NCBI GenBank assembly: GCA_051651625.1
Contig: JBOFSQ010000016.1
Span: 1 to 64,000 of the forward strand
Direction: 5' to 3'
Source of the DNA: JBOFSQ01 sp051651625
GTDB lineage: Bacteria; Planctomycetota; Planctomycetia; Pirellulales; Thermoguttaceae
DNA length: 64,000 nt
In this document: piece by piece, positions 46,906-55,353 of the stretch
How the letters are laid out: every line of letters starts with the position of its first letter
Numbering within the stretch: position 1 is the stretch's first letter
The notes under the pieces: model-generated
What the model was told of the DNA's origin: nothing
The model's database searches: none
The model's input: only the letters and a program-made list of their open reading frames with translations
Position numbers and translations under genes: made by a program

Positions 46906-46975
46906 GGTTCGGCATAGCCGAACCCTCCAGTTATCATACGCCGTAGGCGTTTGGAGGGTTCGGCTATGCCGAACC
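46906..46975. repeat. GGTTCGGCATAGCCGAACC inverted repeat, copy 4
   Basis: Full hairpin with spacer TTATCATACGCCGTAGGCGT. It immediately abuts the stop codon of the ketosynthase-like gene, consistent with a terminator role. Confidence 0.82.
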
Positions 46976-48262
46976 TTAACGTCGCACGATCACAGCCGAG
47001 GCTTGGCCTTGGTGATCGAAGGCGAGTTTCAGGAACGAGTCGCCGCTCGGTGTTGCTGTTCCCGTGGCGACGCGAATCGGACAGTCCGGCGCGGTGTTAA
47101 CGTGGTTCTTCGTCGGGAAGAGAGTCCCGCTGCGAAGCGACATTATCGACGCGACAACTTCAACCGCGCCGCCACCCGCACCCATTTGGCCACAGTGACC
47201 TTTGATCGACGTTACCGGAACGCGGTCGCCAACGACATCAGCAATCGCGGCGGCTTCGGTGGCGTCGGTTGCAATGTCGCCGAGACCGTGTGCGTTAACG
47301 TGTCCGAGCGACTCCGCGTCGATACCGCTTCGCGCGACAACATCGCGGATGAGTCGCGTCAAAAGTTCGCGGCTGGTTGGCGTTTTGCGATCCCATTCGC
47401 CGAGCGTTGCGGCTGAAACAACTTCGCCGTAGATCGTCGCGCCGCGTGACCGTGCGGCATCGAGCGATTCGAGTAACAACGCCGCCGCACCTTCACCGAG
47501 TACGGTTCCGCACCGGTTGCGGTCGAACGGACGACACGCAGTTTCGCCCGATTCGTCCGATTCGCGCGCGACCGTTTCTTGTTGTACGCCTTGAATCATC
47601 TTTGAAAGCAGCGTGCGACTCCCCGTTGTTCCGACGAGCATTGCGTCGGCGCGACCGCGTTTGATAATCGCCGCCGACTCCGCCATCACCGCGCCAATCG
47701 ACGCTTCACGCAGCGTAATCGAGTTGCTTGGCCCTTGCAAATCGTTGTAAATGGCGATGTGACTTGCGGGCATGTTCGGAAGATATTTGAGCTGCCAGAG
47801 CGGCGTCATCAGCGGCATTCCGCGCGAAACCCAGCGTGAGAAGTCGAAGCGTCCGCTATCGTCGAGGCACGCCTTGACCGCTTCGAGAACTTCGTCGGGC
47901 GTCGTCAGAATATAGTCACATCCGAACGAGACGCCGACACGTTGCGGGGCGTAGTGGTCGGGCGTGAGACTTGAGTCGGCCAGTGCGTACCCAGCGACCG
48001 CGACGGCCATCTGAATTTCGCGCGACATCAACTTGATCCCTTTGCGCAGCAGACGCCGCGCACCTTCGTTCGGCACGATAAAGTCTTCAAACTTCCCCGT
48101 GAAGAGTGAACACAGTGCCGCGTGGGAAACTGGTAGCCCTTGCCCCAGCGCAACGACACCGCTGCGCTCAGCGATGAGCGATTCCAAGAGGGTATCAGGC
48201 GTCACCGCAAGCGGTGATATGACGCCCAAACCTGTTATGACAACCCGTGGCTCGGAAGACAT
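46976..48262 (-). CDS. ketosynthase-fold protein lacking the catalytic cysteine
   Basis: 428 residues from MSSEPRVVITGLG; a GTG eight codons upstream is the alternative. The thiolase-fold ketosynthase is well preserved (PFDRNRCGTVLGEGAAALLL, NAHGLGDIATD, KGHCGQMGAGGG). Aligned with FabF at 21243-22550, the nucleophile position is Glu186 (SITLREASIG against LTACAASS). The two His are kept (His325, His356), but the conserved active-site Lys is Thr351. A normal condensing reaction is therefore not expected. Chain-length-factor (KS-beta) subunits also replace this Cys and pair with an active KS, so a partner role is a reasonable inference; no KS or ACP lies next to it. The 3' end abuts a dispersed repeat. 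Confidence 0.85.
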   Translation of the reverse strand: MSSEPRVVITGLGVISPLAVTPDTLLESLIAERSGVVALGQGLPVSHAALCSLFTGKFEDFIVPNEGARRLLRKGIKLMSREIQMAVAVAGYALADSSLTPDHYAPQRVGVSFGCDYILTTPDEVLEAVKACLDDSGRFDFSRWVSRGMPLMTPLWQLKYLPNMPASHIAIYNDLQGPSNSITLREASIGAVMAESAAIIKRGRADAMLVGTTGSRTLLSKMIQGVQQETVARESDESGETACRPFDRNRCGTVLGEGAAALLLESLDAARSRGATIYGEVVSAATLGEWDRKTPTSRELLTRLIRDVVARSGIDAESLGHVNAHGLGDIATDATEAAAIADVVGDRVPVTSIKGHCGQMGAGGGAVEVVASIMSLRSGTLFPTKNHVNTAPDCPIRVATGTATPSGDSFLKLAFDHQGQASAVIVRR

Positions 48263-48375
48263 TTCGGGAAAGAGGTGGAGATTCACAAACGAAAAACCTG
48301 TTGCGGTGCGATTCTAGCCTAACTTGCCAAATAATCAAGGGAAGCCGCAACGCAACGTGTGGTAGACGCAAGGGT

Positions 48376-48664
48376 GCAGTAAAGTTTTATTGTATGCGAA
48401 CATTGGTTCGCGGAGTTTTTGCCCCAAAGGGGCGTAAGAACTTAGCCGTGGGTGAGCGGTATTCCGCGAACCCACGGTACGCGGACACACCAAAACCCGT
48501 AGCCCCAACGGGGCGAAAGAGACGATGCGGCCCCAGATTCTTGCGCCCCGTTGGGGCTTTCTGGATTTTGTGGCTTCCGCACCGTGGGTTCGCTCCGCTC
48601 ACCCACGGCTAAGCTCTTGCTGCCCCGTTGGGGCAAATGCACCTCACGGTTGCAAGTGAAACTT
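48376..48664. mobile_element. miniature element, family B (copy B3)
   Basis: Terminal parts GCAGTAAAGTTTT (left) and AAACTTTACTAC (right, inverted). Between them are nested palindromes: GCGAACATTGGTTCGC, GCCCCAAAGGGGCGTAAG, CTTAGCCGTGGGTGAGCG, GAACCCACGG, GCCCCAACGGGGC, GCCCCGTTGGGGC, ACCGTGGGTTCGC, CTCACCCACGGCTAAG and GCCCCGTTGGGGC. This explains the gap 48263-48700. Confidence 0.85.
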
Positions 48665-48701
48665 TACTACCCCCAACCCAAACCACTCGTCGCTCGTTCC
48701 C

Positions 48702-48729
48702 TTGACACGTTTCTCAAAAACAGTACACT
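48702..48729 (+). promoter_or_regulatory. sigma-70-type promoter of the Tat oxidoreductase gene
   Basis: TTGACA at 48702 and TACACT at 48724 with 16 bases between, 62 bases before the start codon. Confidence 0.7.
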
Positions 48730-48790
48730 CGCACGAGTCCACTTTGTGGTTTCTGTTCGTGTTTTTCACTTTCGCCAAGGAGTCTGTCAG

Positions 48791-50125
48791 ATGTCACATC
48801 AAGTTACGTCACGTCGTTCGTTTTTGAAGAGTTCGAGTTTGGCTGTTGCGTCGGCGGCTGCGGTGGCGTCGGTGCCGCTGCACGTTCACGCCGCTGGGAA
48901 CGAGACGATCAAAGTTGGTATCGTCGGCACCGGCGGACGCGGTAGCGGTGCCGCGCTGCAAGCACTAAACGCCGACAAAGGTGCAAAACTCTGGGCCGTC
49001 TCCGACGCCTTCACCGACCGCGCAAACGGTTTTCTCGCCGGTGCAAAAGAACAAAAACCCGACCAAGTCGATGTCGGCGACCGCGTCTTCCTCGGACTCG
49101 GCGGTTACAAAAACGTCATCGACTCGCTCTCTCCCGGAGACGTTGTTATACTTACAACACCGTGCGCCTTCCGTGCACTCCACTACGATTACGCCACAAA
49201 ACGCGGCGTGAACGTCTTCATGGAAAAGGCTCTCGCCGCCGACATTCCAAGTTGCAACCGCATTCTCAATGCCAACAAAATCGCCGAAGAGAAAAAACTC
49301 AAGGTCGGCGTTGGTCTCAACAATCGTCACTATCCGCCGACCGAAGAAACGATCAAACGGATTCAAGACGGTGCCATCGGCGATGTTACGTCGGTTCACG
49401 TTTACCGAATGCACGAGCCGTTCGGACTTCGCCCGAAGCGCGACGGCGAGAGCGATCTCGAACACCAACTCCGCAATATCTTCTGTTACACTTGGACGGC
49501 GGGGAGCTGGCTCGTCGATGCGATGGTTCACAACGTCGATGTGGGTTGCTGGGCGCGAAACAATATGTTGCCGGTCTCGGTGATGGGACAAGGCGGACGA
49601 GCCGTTCGCACGTCGCACGACACCGCACACGACCAAGCCGCTTATGAGTTCCAGTTTCCCGACGGCATTTTTATGAACGTGTTTTTGAGTCAGCGGGCGA
49701 AGACGTTCAATGCGTTTCAGTGTACGGTTCAGGGGACGAAAGGGAGTGCGGTGCTCGGCGAGGGCGTTGGGAAGCCGCGGATTTACGAAGGTTGCATGCC
49801 GTCGCGTGCGAAGGTTGCGTGGGAGGCGAAGGACGGAGTTGGTTCCGATTCTTACCAGATTGAGCACGACCGTCTCTTTAGTGCGATCCGCGAAGGCCGC
49901 GACTGGAACGAAGTCGAGCGAAGCATTAACGCAACTGCACTCGGAATCATGTCGCGTATGGCGGTCGATTCGGGACAGTTTGTGACGGCGGAAGAAGCGT
50001 GGCAATCGAAGTTTGAGTTCGTCCCGAACGTCGATGAACTGACCCTCGACTCCCCCGCACCAATCCTCCCCAACCCCGACGGCAGCTACCCACAACCAAT
50101 CCCCGGCGAAACGGCTGCGTATTGA
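48791..50125 (+). CDS. Tat-exported Gfo/Idh/MocA-family oxidoreductase
   Basis: 444 residues; ATG 48791 follows AAGGAG. Twin-arginine signal SRRSFLKSSSLAVASAAAVA at residues 7-26, so the folded, cofactor-loaded enzyme is exported. The Rossmann domain follows with VGIVGTGGRGSGAALQAL (about residues 38-55), then FMEKALAADI (the EKP-type motif in which Lys is catalytic, here EKA) and the C-terminal alpha/beta domain with GSWLVDAMVHNVDVGCWA (His of the active site). NAD(P)-dependent sugar or inositol oxidation is typical of the family. Planctomycete genomes carry many such secreted enzymes thought to act on complex polysaccharides. The substrate is not evident. Confidence 0.88.
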   Translation: MSHQVTSRRSFLKSSSLAVASAAAVASVPLHVHAAGNETIKVGIVGTGGRGSGAALQALNADKGAKLWAVSDAFTDRANGFLAGAKEQKPDQVDVGDRVFLGLGGYKNVIDSLSPGDVVILTTPCAFRALHYDYATKRGVNVFMEKALAADIPSCNRILNANKIAEEKKLKVGVGLNNRHYPPTEETIKRIQDGAIGDVTSVHVYRMHEPFGLRPKRDGESDLEHQLRNIFCYTWTAGSWLVDAMVHNVDVGCWARNNMLPVSVMGQGGRAVRTSHDTAHDQAAYEFQFPDGIFMNVFLSQRAKTFNAFQCTVQGTKGSAVLGEGVGKPRIYEGCMPSRAKVAWEAKDGVGSDSYQIEHDRLFSAIREGRDWNEVERSINATALGIMSRMAVDSGQFVTAEEAWQSKFEFVPNVDELTLDSPAPILPNPDGSYPQPIPGETAAY

Positions 50126-50134
50126 CGATTGAGG

Positions 50135-50426
50135 TTTCCGTAGACAATTTGTGCCTTTGTGAGCAGTTCTTTTTTGCACACAAAGGCACGGAGTCACAGA
50201 GAAAAACGGGATTGAGTTGTCCGCAGATTCTCACAGATTTTCGTCTCTCGTTTCTGCGTCATTTATTGGCAGTTCTTTTTTTCACACAAAGGCACAAAGA
50301 GCACAAAGGGCACGAAGAGGATTGAACTTGAAAACGTCCTTTGTGTTCTTCGTGTACTTCGTGCCTTTGTGCGAAAAAAAGAACTGCCAATAAAGTATGC
50401 AGTCATGTGAACCGTGAACAGTTAAG
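50135..50426. mobile_element. miniature inverted-repeat element, family A (copy A5)
   Basis: Tandem or nested form: AGTTCTTTTTTGCACACAAA and GGCACGGAGTCACAGAG, then a second AGTTCTTTTTTTCACACAAA with GGCACAAAGAGCACAAAG, answered by CTTCGTGCCTTTGTGCGAAA. The right end has ACCGTGAACAGTTAAGG. Two elements may have inserted one in the other. No gene in 50126-50435. Confidence 0.75.
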
Positions 50427-50435
50427 GATGTTTCA

Positions 50436-50624
50436 ATGTCGCAAACAATTATTCCCGGGAAAATGGTCAAGATAAAAACTTCTGGTGGTATTTATCCTTC
50501 GATGGAAGTTGAAGTTTTCCGTCCGCCTTACAAACCACCGAAAAATGCGGGCGTGAATGGTATGCCTATTCAAGTGCCGGTGGCGAACCAGCAACAGCCG
50601 TCAGATACGGCAGTGACGAAATAA
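50436..50624 (+). CDS. small hypothetical protein, 62 aa
   Basis: The ATG follows AAGGA at seven or eight bases. The sequence is short and basic to neutral: IIPGKMVKIKTSGGIYPSME, then a Pro-rich part (FRPPYKPPKN) and a Gln-rich tail. No signal peptide or membrane segment. It lies 59 bases upstream of another small gene on the same strand. The start is plausible and the codon use matches neighbours, but it could be a chance frame. Confidence 0.45.
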   Translation: MSQTIIPGKMVKIKTSGGIYPSMEVEVFRPPYKPPKNAGVNGMPIQVPVANQQQPSDTAVTK

Positions 50625-50683
50625 ACGATTCGCCTACCTTGCGATGCCCAACGGGGAAAACGACCATAGAAACAGGAGGTAAT

Positions 50684-50893
50684 GTGACACAACAAGAGCA
50701 AGTTATCGAAGCAATGCGTCAAAATGGCGGATATGCTACGCTTGGTTTTCTGAACCAAAAAGTGGACGTCTCCAAACTGGGGCAAGAAAAAGAGCGTTTC
50801 GCAAAAATAACCGCCGCACTTGATTGGGCAAAAACGCACGTTCCAAACGACCAAACAACGGACGAAATTTTGGAGCGGTTAGCAAAAGTGTAA
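50684..50893 (+). CDS. small protein with HTH-like N-terminus
   Basis: 69 residues from a GTG behind AGGAGGT; a longer frame to 50639 lacks a ribosome site. The N-terminus TQQEQVIEAMRQNGGYATLG looks like the start of a winged-helix domain (helix followed by a GGYATL turn). The C-terminal half has a helix (KITAALDWAKTHVP) and a final ILERLAKV. The whole is too short for a complete winged helix plus effector domain. It may be a truncated relative of small regulatory proteins. Its stop codon lies in the terminal repeat of a miniature element, so the C-terminus may have been altered. Confidence 0.6.
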   Translation: MTQQEQVIEAMRQNGGYATLGFLNQKVDVSKLGQEKERFAKITAALDWAKTHVPNDQTTDEILERLAKV

Positions 50894-51210
50894 CCGTTTA
50901 CAGAATTGACCGCGTTGCCGTTGATATTTTTGCCCCGACGGGGCAGCAATCTCAATAACCGGCGGTAAGTGCCGCCGCGATAGCGGCAAGCGTAACCGCC
51001 GGTGACGCGAACGAAAATCGTATGCGTCTGTAGGACGCGACTTGTGTTTCGTGGCAACCGTCGTGTGCAAAGTCGCGTCTTCCAGACGCACGGATTTTAG
51101 GTAGTCGCTACCGTAAGCTGCGCGGAGTACCGCTTGCATACGGTTATTGAAATCGCTGCCCCGTTGGGGCAAATGTGGCAACGTCAACACGGCAAACCGT
51201 GAACGCTTAC
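50893..51210. mobile_element. hybrid miniature element: family A ends, other core
   Basis: Left end GTAACCGTTTACAG, right end CCGTGAACGCTTAC. The interior is GCCCCGACGGGGCAGCAATC and GCCCCGTTGGGGCAAAT with arms CAATAACCGGCGGTAAGTGC and CCGTATGCAAGCGGTACTC, plus GTCGCGTCTTCCAGACGC and CGTCTGTAGGACGCGACTTG as further arms. It starts at the stop codon of the preceding gene and explains the gap up to 51223. Confidence 0.7.
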
Positions 51211-51223
51211 AAGAAACACAACA

Positions 51224-52966
51224 ATGAACCACAGCTACCCAATCTTTACGGCGGAGACGCAGTGTCAGGACTGTTTTAAGTGTGTCCGTGGTTGTCCGGT
51301 GAAGGCGATCAAGGTGGAGGCGCAGCACGCTTCGGTTGTCTCCGATTTGTGTATTGCGTGCGGACGGTGCGTTGAGGCGTGTCCGTCGGGCGCGAAGAAA
51401 ATCCGCGACGATCTCGGTCGCACAAAACAACTGTTGCGGCAGAGCGATCCGGTATACGTTTCGCTTGCGCCGTCGTGGGTCAGTGAGTTCAAGGGACTTC
51501 CTGCGGCGAAGATGATCGCGTCGCTGCGAAAACTTGGGTTCGCTGGCGTCAGCGAGACCGCACTCGGAGCAGAACTGGTCTCGGCAGAAATCGCACGCGC
51601 CTTCCGCGAACGGAGCGAAAACAAAGTTGTGATCTCGTCGGCTTGTCCGGTTGCGGTCGATTTCGTTCGCAAATACTTGCCGGCGTTTTCGGAGTCGATC
51701 TCGCCGGTCTTGTCGCCCGCGCTCGCACACGCAAAGTGGCTCCACGAACACTTTGCGAAAACTGCTCCTAATTCAAACATCAAGGTCGTCTTCATCGGGC
51801 CGTGCATCGCCAAGAAGAACGAGGCCGACGCGCACCCAGAGTTAATCGCAACGGCGATTCTCTATTCCGATCTCAAGGCGTGGTTTCAAGAAGCAGGGAT
51901 CGAGCCGTGGAAAATCGAGACGACCGAAGACGACAAGTTCACGCTGGACGAAGCCCGCGACGGTGTTCTCTACCCGATGGAAGGTGGGATGAACGAGACG
52001 ATTCAGATGCGCGGTGGGTGCGAAGGGACGCACTTCGTTTCGGTCTCTGGGTTTCACGCGATGCGGCAAGCACTCGAAGGTTTCACGCCGCGCGATGTCC
52101 GCGAGCCGGTCTTCATCGAGACGCTTGCGTGCGTCGGCGGATGTGTTCACGGTCCCGGAACTGCCCACGGTGCGCCCGGACTTCTCGAACGACTTCGCGT
52201 CATCCGTCACGCTGATTCAGTGTCGGCGATGACGCCAGCGACACACGCACCGCTCGACATCGCCGCCACTTATCCCAGTGCGCCGATAAGTCACGAACCG
52301 ATTAACTTACAGAAAATTCGGCAGACGTTACGACTCGTCGGAAAACACAAACCCGAAGACGAACTCAACTGCGGCGGCTGCGGTTATGATACCTGCAAAA
52401 ACTTTGCTATCGCGCTGATTGAGGGGAAGGCGGAGCCGTCGATGTGCATTTCGCACTTGCGACAACTCGCGCAGAAAAAGTCGAACGCGATCTTGCGGTG
52501 CATCCCTGCGGCGGTTGTCATCGTTGATCACACGCTTCATCTTATCGAGTGCAATCGCCGCTTCGCCGAACTTTCGGGCGAAGACTCTGCCGCCGTCTTC
52601 GACACCATCCCCGGAATGGCCGGTTCTGATCTTCGCAAACTGATTCCGTTCACCGACATATTTGAAGATGTGTTGCGAACGGGTACAGAACTCAGCCACG
52701 ACACGCTCCGTCTCAACGACCGTCTCTTGAGCATCAACGTCTTCAACATCGACCCCGGTCAAGTTGTCGGCGCGATTTTGTTTGACGTTACGGGGATCGA
52801 GTGCCGCCGCGAACAGATCGCCGCCCGCGCACGCGAGGTGATCCACAAAAACCTCTCGACCGTTCAAGACATCGCCTGCATGCTCGGCGAACACATGGCC
52901 GAAACCGAAATCCTACTCCGCTCCATCGCCGACGACTACACCGAATCTGGGGCGAACGAGGAGTAG
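51224..52966 (+). CDS. sensory-type [FeFe]-hydrogenase homologue (HydS-like) with PAS domain
   Basis: 580 residues in four parts. Two [4Fe-4S] ferredoxin motifs: Cys14, 17, 20, 24 and Cys43, 46, 49, 53. The H-cluster domain has three loops: SSACP (138-142, where active enzymes have TSCCP), GPCIAKKNE (192-200, usual MPCxxKxxE) and ETLACVGGCVHGPG (299-312). A further cluster site is C-x2-C-x4-C-x16-C (Cys383, 386, 391, 408). A PAS domain covers about 420-530. The missing first Cys of TSCCP is the proton-relay residue, and its replacement by Ala plus the PAS domain matches the group C sensory hydrogenases, as I recall. It should sense H2 or redox rather than turn over fast. The phosphatase/kinase partners of known HydS systems and HydEFG maturases are not in the window. 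Confidence 0.85.
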   Translation: MNHSYPIFTAETQCQDCFKCVRGCPVKAIKVEAQHASVVSDLCIACGRCVEACPSGAKKIRDDLGRTKQLLRQSDPVYVSLAPSWVSEFKGLPAAKMIASLRKLGFAGVSETALGAELVSAEIARAFRERSENKVVISSACPVAVDFVRKYLPAFSESISPVLSPALAHAKWLHEHFAKTAPNSNIKVVFIGPCIAKKNEADAHPELIATAILYSDLKAWFQEAGIEPWKIETTEDDKFTLDEARDGVLYPMEGGMNETIQMRGGCEGTHFVSVSGFHAMRQALEGFTPRDVREPVFIETLACVGGCVHGPGTAHGAPGLLERLRVIRHADSVSAMTPATHAPLDIAATYPSAPISHEPINLQKIRQTLRLVGKHKPEDELNCGGCGYDTCKNFAIALIEGKAEPSMCISHLRQLAQKKSNAILRCIPAAVVIVDHTLHLIECNRRFAELSGEDSAAVFDTIPGMAGSDLRKLIPFTDIFEDVLRTGTELSHDTLRLNDRLLSINVFNIDPGQVVGAILFDVTGIECRREQIAARAREVIHKNLSTVQDIACMLGEHMAETEILLRSIADDYTESGANEE

Positions 52967-52987
52967 ACGTTCCCAGTTGATTTTGAT

Positions 52988-53245
52988 TGTCGCAAGCGTT
53001 CACACCATGTCATTCCCCCGCTGCGCTGGGGGATGGCTACGGCGGAAATCCATCCTGACGTTATTTTGTGTACACTGCGCCCGCTCCGATTCGGGCACTC
53101 GCTTATTCTGGCACTCGCTTATTCGGGCACTCGCTTACGTTTCGTGTTCTTATTAACGCAACGCATTAAGAACACGAAGCGTAAGCGAGTGCCCAGCATC
53201 ATAACACGCTAACGACAGCGCGAGCAAAAACCGTGAACACTTACG
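52988..53245. mobile_element. miniature element with family A ends and GCGAAGCGTAAGCGAGTG core
   Basis: Ends: GCAAGCGTTCACACC (left) and CCGTGAACACTTACG (right). Inside are a CCCCCGCTGCGCTGGGGG hairpin and a 27-bp inverted repeat at 53125-53194 (GGGCACTCGCTTACGTTTCG TG... paired with GAAGCGTAAGCGAGTGCCC, one mismatch), with partial copies before it. No gene. Confidence 0.7.
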
Positions 53246-53704
53246 ATGTCACACCGCCGCACTTCTTGGAGACGTTGGTGGCAGCAACTTGTCCGCGAGG
53301 TGTGGACGCTTTACCGCGAGACTTTCGCGCGGCGCATCTTGGCCAAAGACAAACTCGGACGCGACGGCGAACGTCTGGCGGCAGAGTTTTTGGTGCGGTC
53401 TGGTTATCGGATCATCGGTCGCAATCTCCGGCTTGCCGGTGGCGAGGCCGACGTTATTGCGCTCGATGGTAACGAAGTTGTCTTTGTCGAGGTGAAGACA
53501 CGTCGCAGCGATAGACACGGTTCGCCAGAAAACGCCATCGACGACCGCAAACGACGTGTACTAACGCGGCTGGCGGCGGCGTTTGTACAGCAGCGTCGTT
53601 ATCGCAAATTGGCGTGGCGAATAGATGTCGTTGCCATCGTTTGGACCGACGGTTCACCGCCGCAAATCACACACCACAAAAACGCCATCACCGGCAGTGA
53701 TTGA
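53246..53704 (+). CDS. yraN: YraN/UPF0102 family protein
   Basis: 152 residues. The family core is clear: LGRDGERLAAEFLVRSGYRI (about 40-59), IIGRNLRLAGGEADVIALDG and VVFVEVKTRRSDRHGSPENA. The Asp and Glu-x-Lys pattern is the PD-(D/E)XK nuclease-like fold of this family, whose precise function is unknown. The N-terminal 30 residues are basic and Trp-rich and extend past the usual start, but the ATG at 53246 is preceded by no rival. No Shine-Dalgarno. It is convergent with the RNase P RNA gene downstream. Confidence 0.88.
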   Translation: MSHRRTSWRRWWQQLVREVWTLYRETFARRILAKDKLGRDGERLAAEFLVRSGYRIIGRNLRLAGGEADVIALDGNEVVFVEVKTRRSDRHGSPENAIDDRKRRVLTRLAAAFVQQRRYRKLAWRIDVVAIVWTDGSPPQITHHKNAITGSD

Positions 53705-53739
53705 CGCATTGCGAACGGTTACGCAGAACAAAATCGGAT

Positions 53740-54126
53740 GGCGAGCGGTCTGTAAGCCGGGTTCTGTTCCGAAGATTTTTAACAAAAACCTTCGGCGACA
53801 ACCATTTATCTGGGCGTTTCATTGCTGAAACGCTCAAGCGATCTACCCGAACCTCAAACGGGGCGGGTCGCCCCTTGGCTCTGTTTGATCTTGCTTCCCG
53901 TGGGGTTTGCCGAGCCGGTTGGTCACCCAACCGCTGGTAAGCTCTTACCTCACCATTTCACCCTTACCGCACACACCACGAATGTGACGCGGCGGCGGTA
54001 TCTTTCTGTTGCACTTTCCCTGCCCTTACGGACGGTGGACGTTATCCACCACGGTACCCTGCGAAGCCCGGACTTTCCTCCCGTCGCGCACTCGGCGCGA
54101 CGCGCGGCTGCCTGTCTCCACTCGCC
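53740..54126 (-). ncRNA. rnpB: RNase P RNA, bacterial class A
   Basis: Read on the minus strand. P1 is formed by GGCGAGTGG at the 5' end and CCGCTCGCC at the 3' end (9 bp with one G-U). Conserved parts are GGAGGAAAGTCCGGGC (P4 5' strand region), AACAGAAAGATACCG, GGTAAGGGTGAAATGGTGAG followed by GTAAGAGCTTACC, and AACCCGGCTTACAG near the 3' end. About 387 nt, the usual length of the class A ribozyme that matures tRNA 5' ends. Exact ends are accurate to a few bases. Confidence 0.95.
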
Positions 54127-54201
54127 ACCCAACGCGAATGATACCACGTTTTCAACACAACGTTAGGGGAGCAAACCAGTCCGCTGACAAGTTGCGTCAA
54201 T

Positions 54202-54265
54202 CGTCTGTAGTTATTTTGTTCTCACACGAAGACACGAAAGAGGAAAGAACGTAGAACACGCCGAA
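54202..54265. repeat. partial family A core
   Basis: TTATTTTGTTCTCACACGAA, GACACGAAAGAGGAAAG and GTAGAACACGCCGAAAAACG resemble the left half of the CACAAAGGCACGAAG core without its right half. Decayed copy. Confidence 0.5.
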
Positions 54266-54313
54266 AAACGGAAGCCGTGTACACATCAAAAAAATCTGCG
54301 ACAATGTACCTGT

Positions 54314-55255
54314 ATGGAACAGTCTTGGCTCGAACATCTTGAAACGCTTTTGGCGACGACGTTGCCGCACGTTGAGGTCGGCGTCGGTGACGATGCGGCG
54401 GTGCTTGCGATTAAATCGCAGCGACTTGTCGTGACGACCGATGCGCTCACCGAGGGCGTTGACTTTCGTCTCGCTCACGACGACGCTTCACTGATTGGCC
54501 GCAAGTCGCTTGCGGTAAACTTGAGTGACATCGCTGCGATGGCGGCAGAGCCGCTGGCGGCGGTGGTGGCGGTAGTTCTGCCGCGCGACGCCGCACGCGA
54601 AATCGCCGACGCCCTCTATCGCGGAATGCGAACTCTCGCAGATGAATTCAACGTCCCGCTCGTCGGCGGCGACACGAATACTTGGGACGGCGGTTTGGTC
54701 ATAACCGTGACCGCACTCGGTACGGCGACACCGCGCGGAGTGTGGCGACGAAACGGCGCGGTTGCGGGCGACAGACTACTTGTCACCGGACAACTCGGCG
54801 GGAGTATTCTTGGGCATCAATTCACGTTCACGCCGCGAGTCCGCGAGGCGTCTTGGCTCCGCGATAGTGCAACGGTTCACGCCGCAATCGACATCAGCGA
54901 CGGCCTCTCGCTCGACTTGTCGCGTCTCACGCGAGCGTCGGGGTGCGGCGGAATTATCGACGCGGCATCGGTACCGATAGCGGATGCTGCGCGGCGTCTC
55001 GATGGTGACCCACTCGTTCACGCACTCACCGACGGTGAAGACTTTGAACTTCTCCTCGCTGTACCGCCTGACGAGGCTGCACGTCTGGTCGAACAGCAAC
55101 CGCTCCGTGAACGTTTTGGCGTCGTCCTCACCGACATCGGCGAGTGCATCGTCGATTCTGGGCAGTGGTTGCGTAGCGAAGCTGGCACCATCACGCCACA
55201 CAAACCGCGCGGCTACGAACACACCCAAAACTCCGCCGCAGGCAACAGTTCGTGA
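54314..55255 (+). CDS. thiL: thiamine-monophosphate kinase
   Basis: 313 residues. ThiL phosphorylates thiamine monophosphate to the diphosphate coenzyme with ATP. The PurM/ThiL fold signatures are present: VGVGDDAAVLA (about 22-32, metal-binding Asp pair), TTDALTEGVDF, LAVNLSDIAAMAAEPLAAV, LVGGDTNTWDG, AAIDISDGLSLDLSRL and DGEDFELLLAV. No Shine-Dalgarno is evident; the next gene, thrS, starts 98 bases later and may be co-transcribed. No TPP riboswitch-like leader is visible in the upstream 190 bases. Confidence 0.94.
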   Translation: MEQSWLEHLETLLATTLPHVEVGVGDDAAVLAIKSQRLVVTTDALTEGVDFRLAHDDASLIGRKSLAVNLSDIAAMAAEPLAAVVAVVLPRDAAREIADALYRGMRTLADEFNVPLVGGDTNTWDGGLVITVTALGTATPRGVWRRNGAVAGDRLLVTGQLGGSILGHQFTFTPRVREASWLRDSATVHAAIDISDGLSLDLSRLTRASGCGGIIDAASVPIADAARRLDGDPLVHALTDGEDFELLLAVPPDEAARLVEQQPLRERFGVVLTDIGECIVDSGQWLRSEAGTITPHKPRGYEHTQNSAAGNSS

Positions 55256-55353
55256 AAGTGCGCACCTCGACGCGACGCGGAAATCGGGTAGAATTGCCCG
55301 CTGAATTGTCGTATTCGTGAAAACGTGAACACCCCAAAAACAAGGTTAATCTT

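Noticed and set aside
51224..52966. Catalytic H2-producing hydrogenase
   Set aside because: Proton-relay Cys missing (SSACP), a PAS domain present and no maturase or redox partner genes nearby.
54127..54313. TPP riboswitch before thiL
   Set aside because: No recognisable TPP-box sequences or suitable stems; the stretch holds a decayed repeat.
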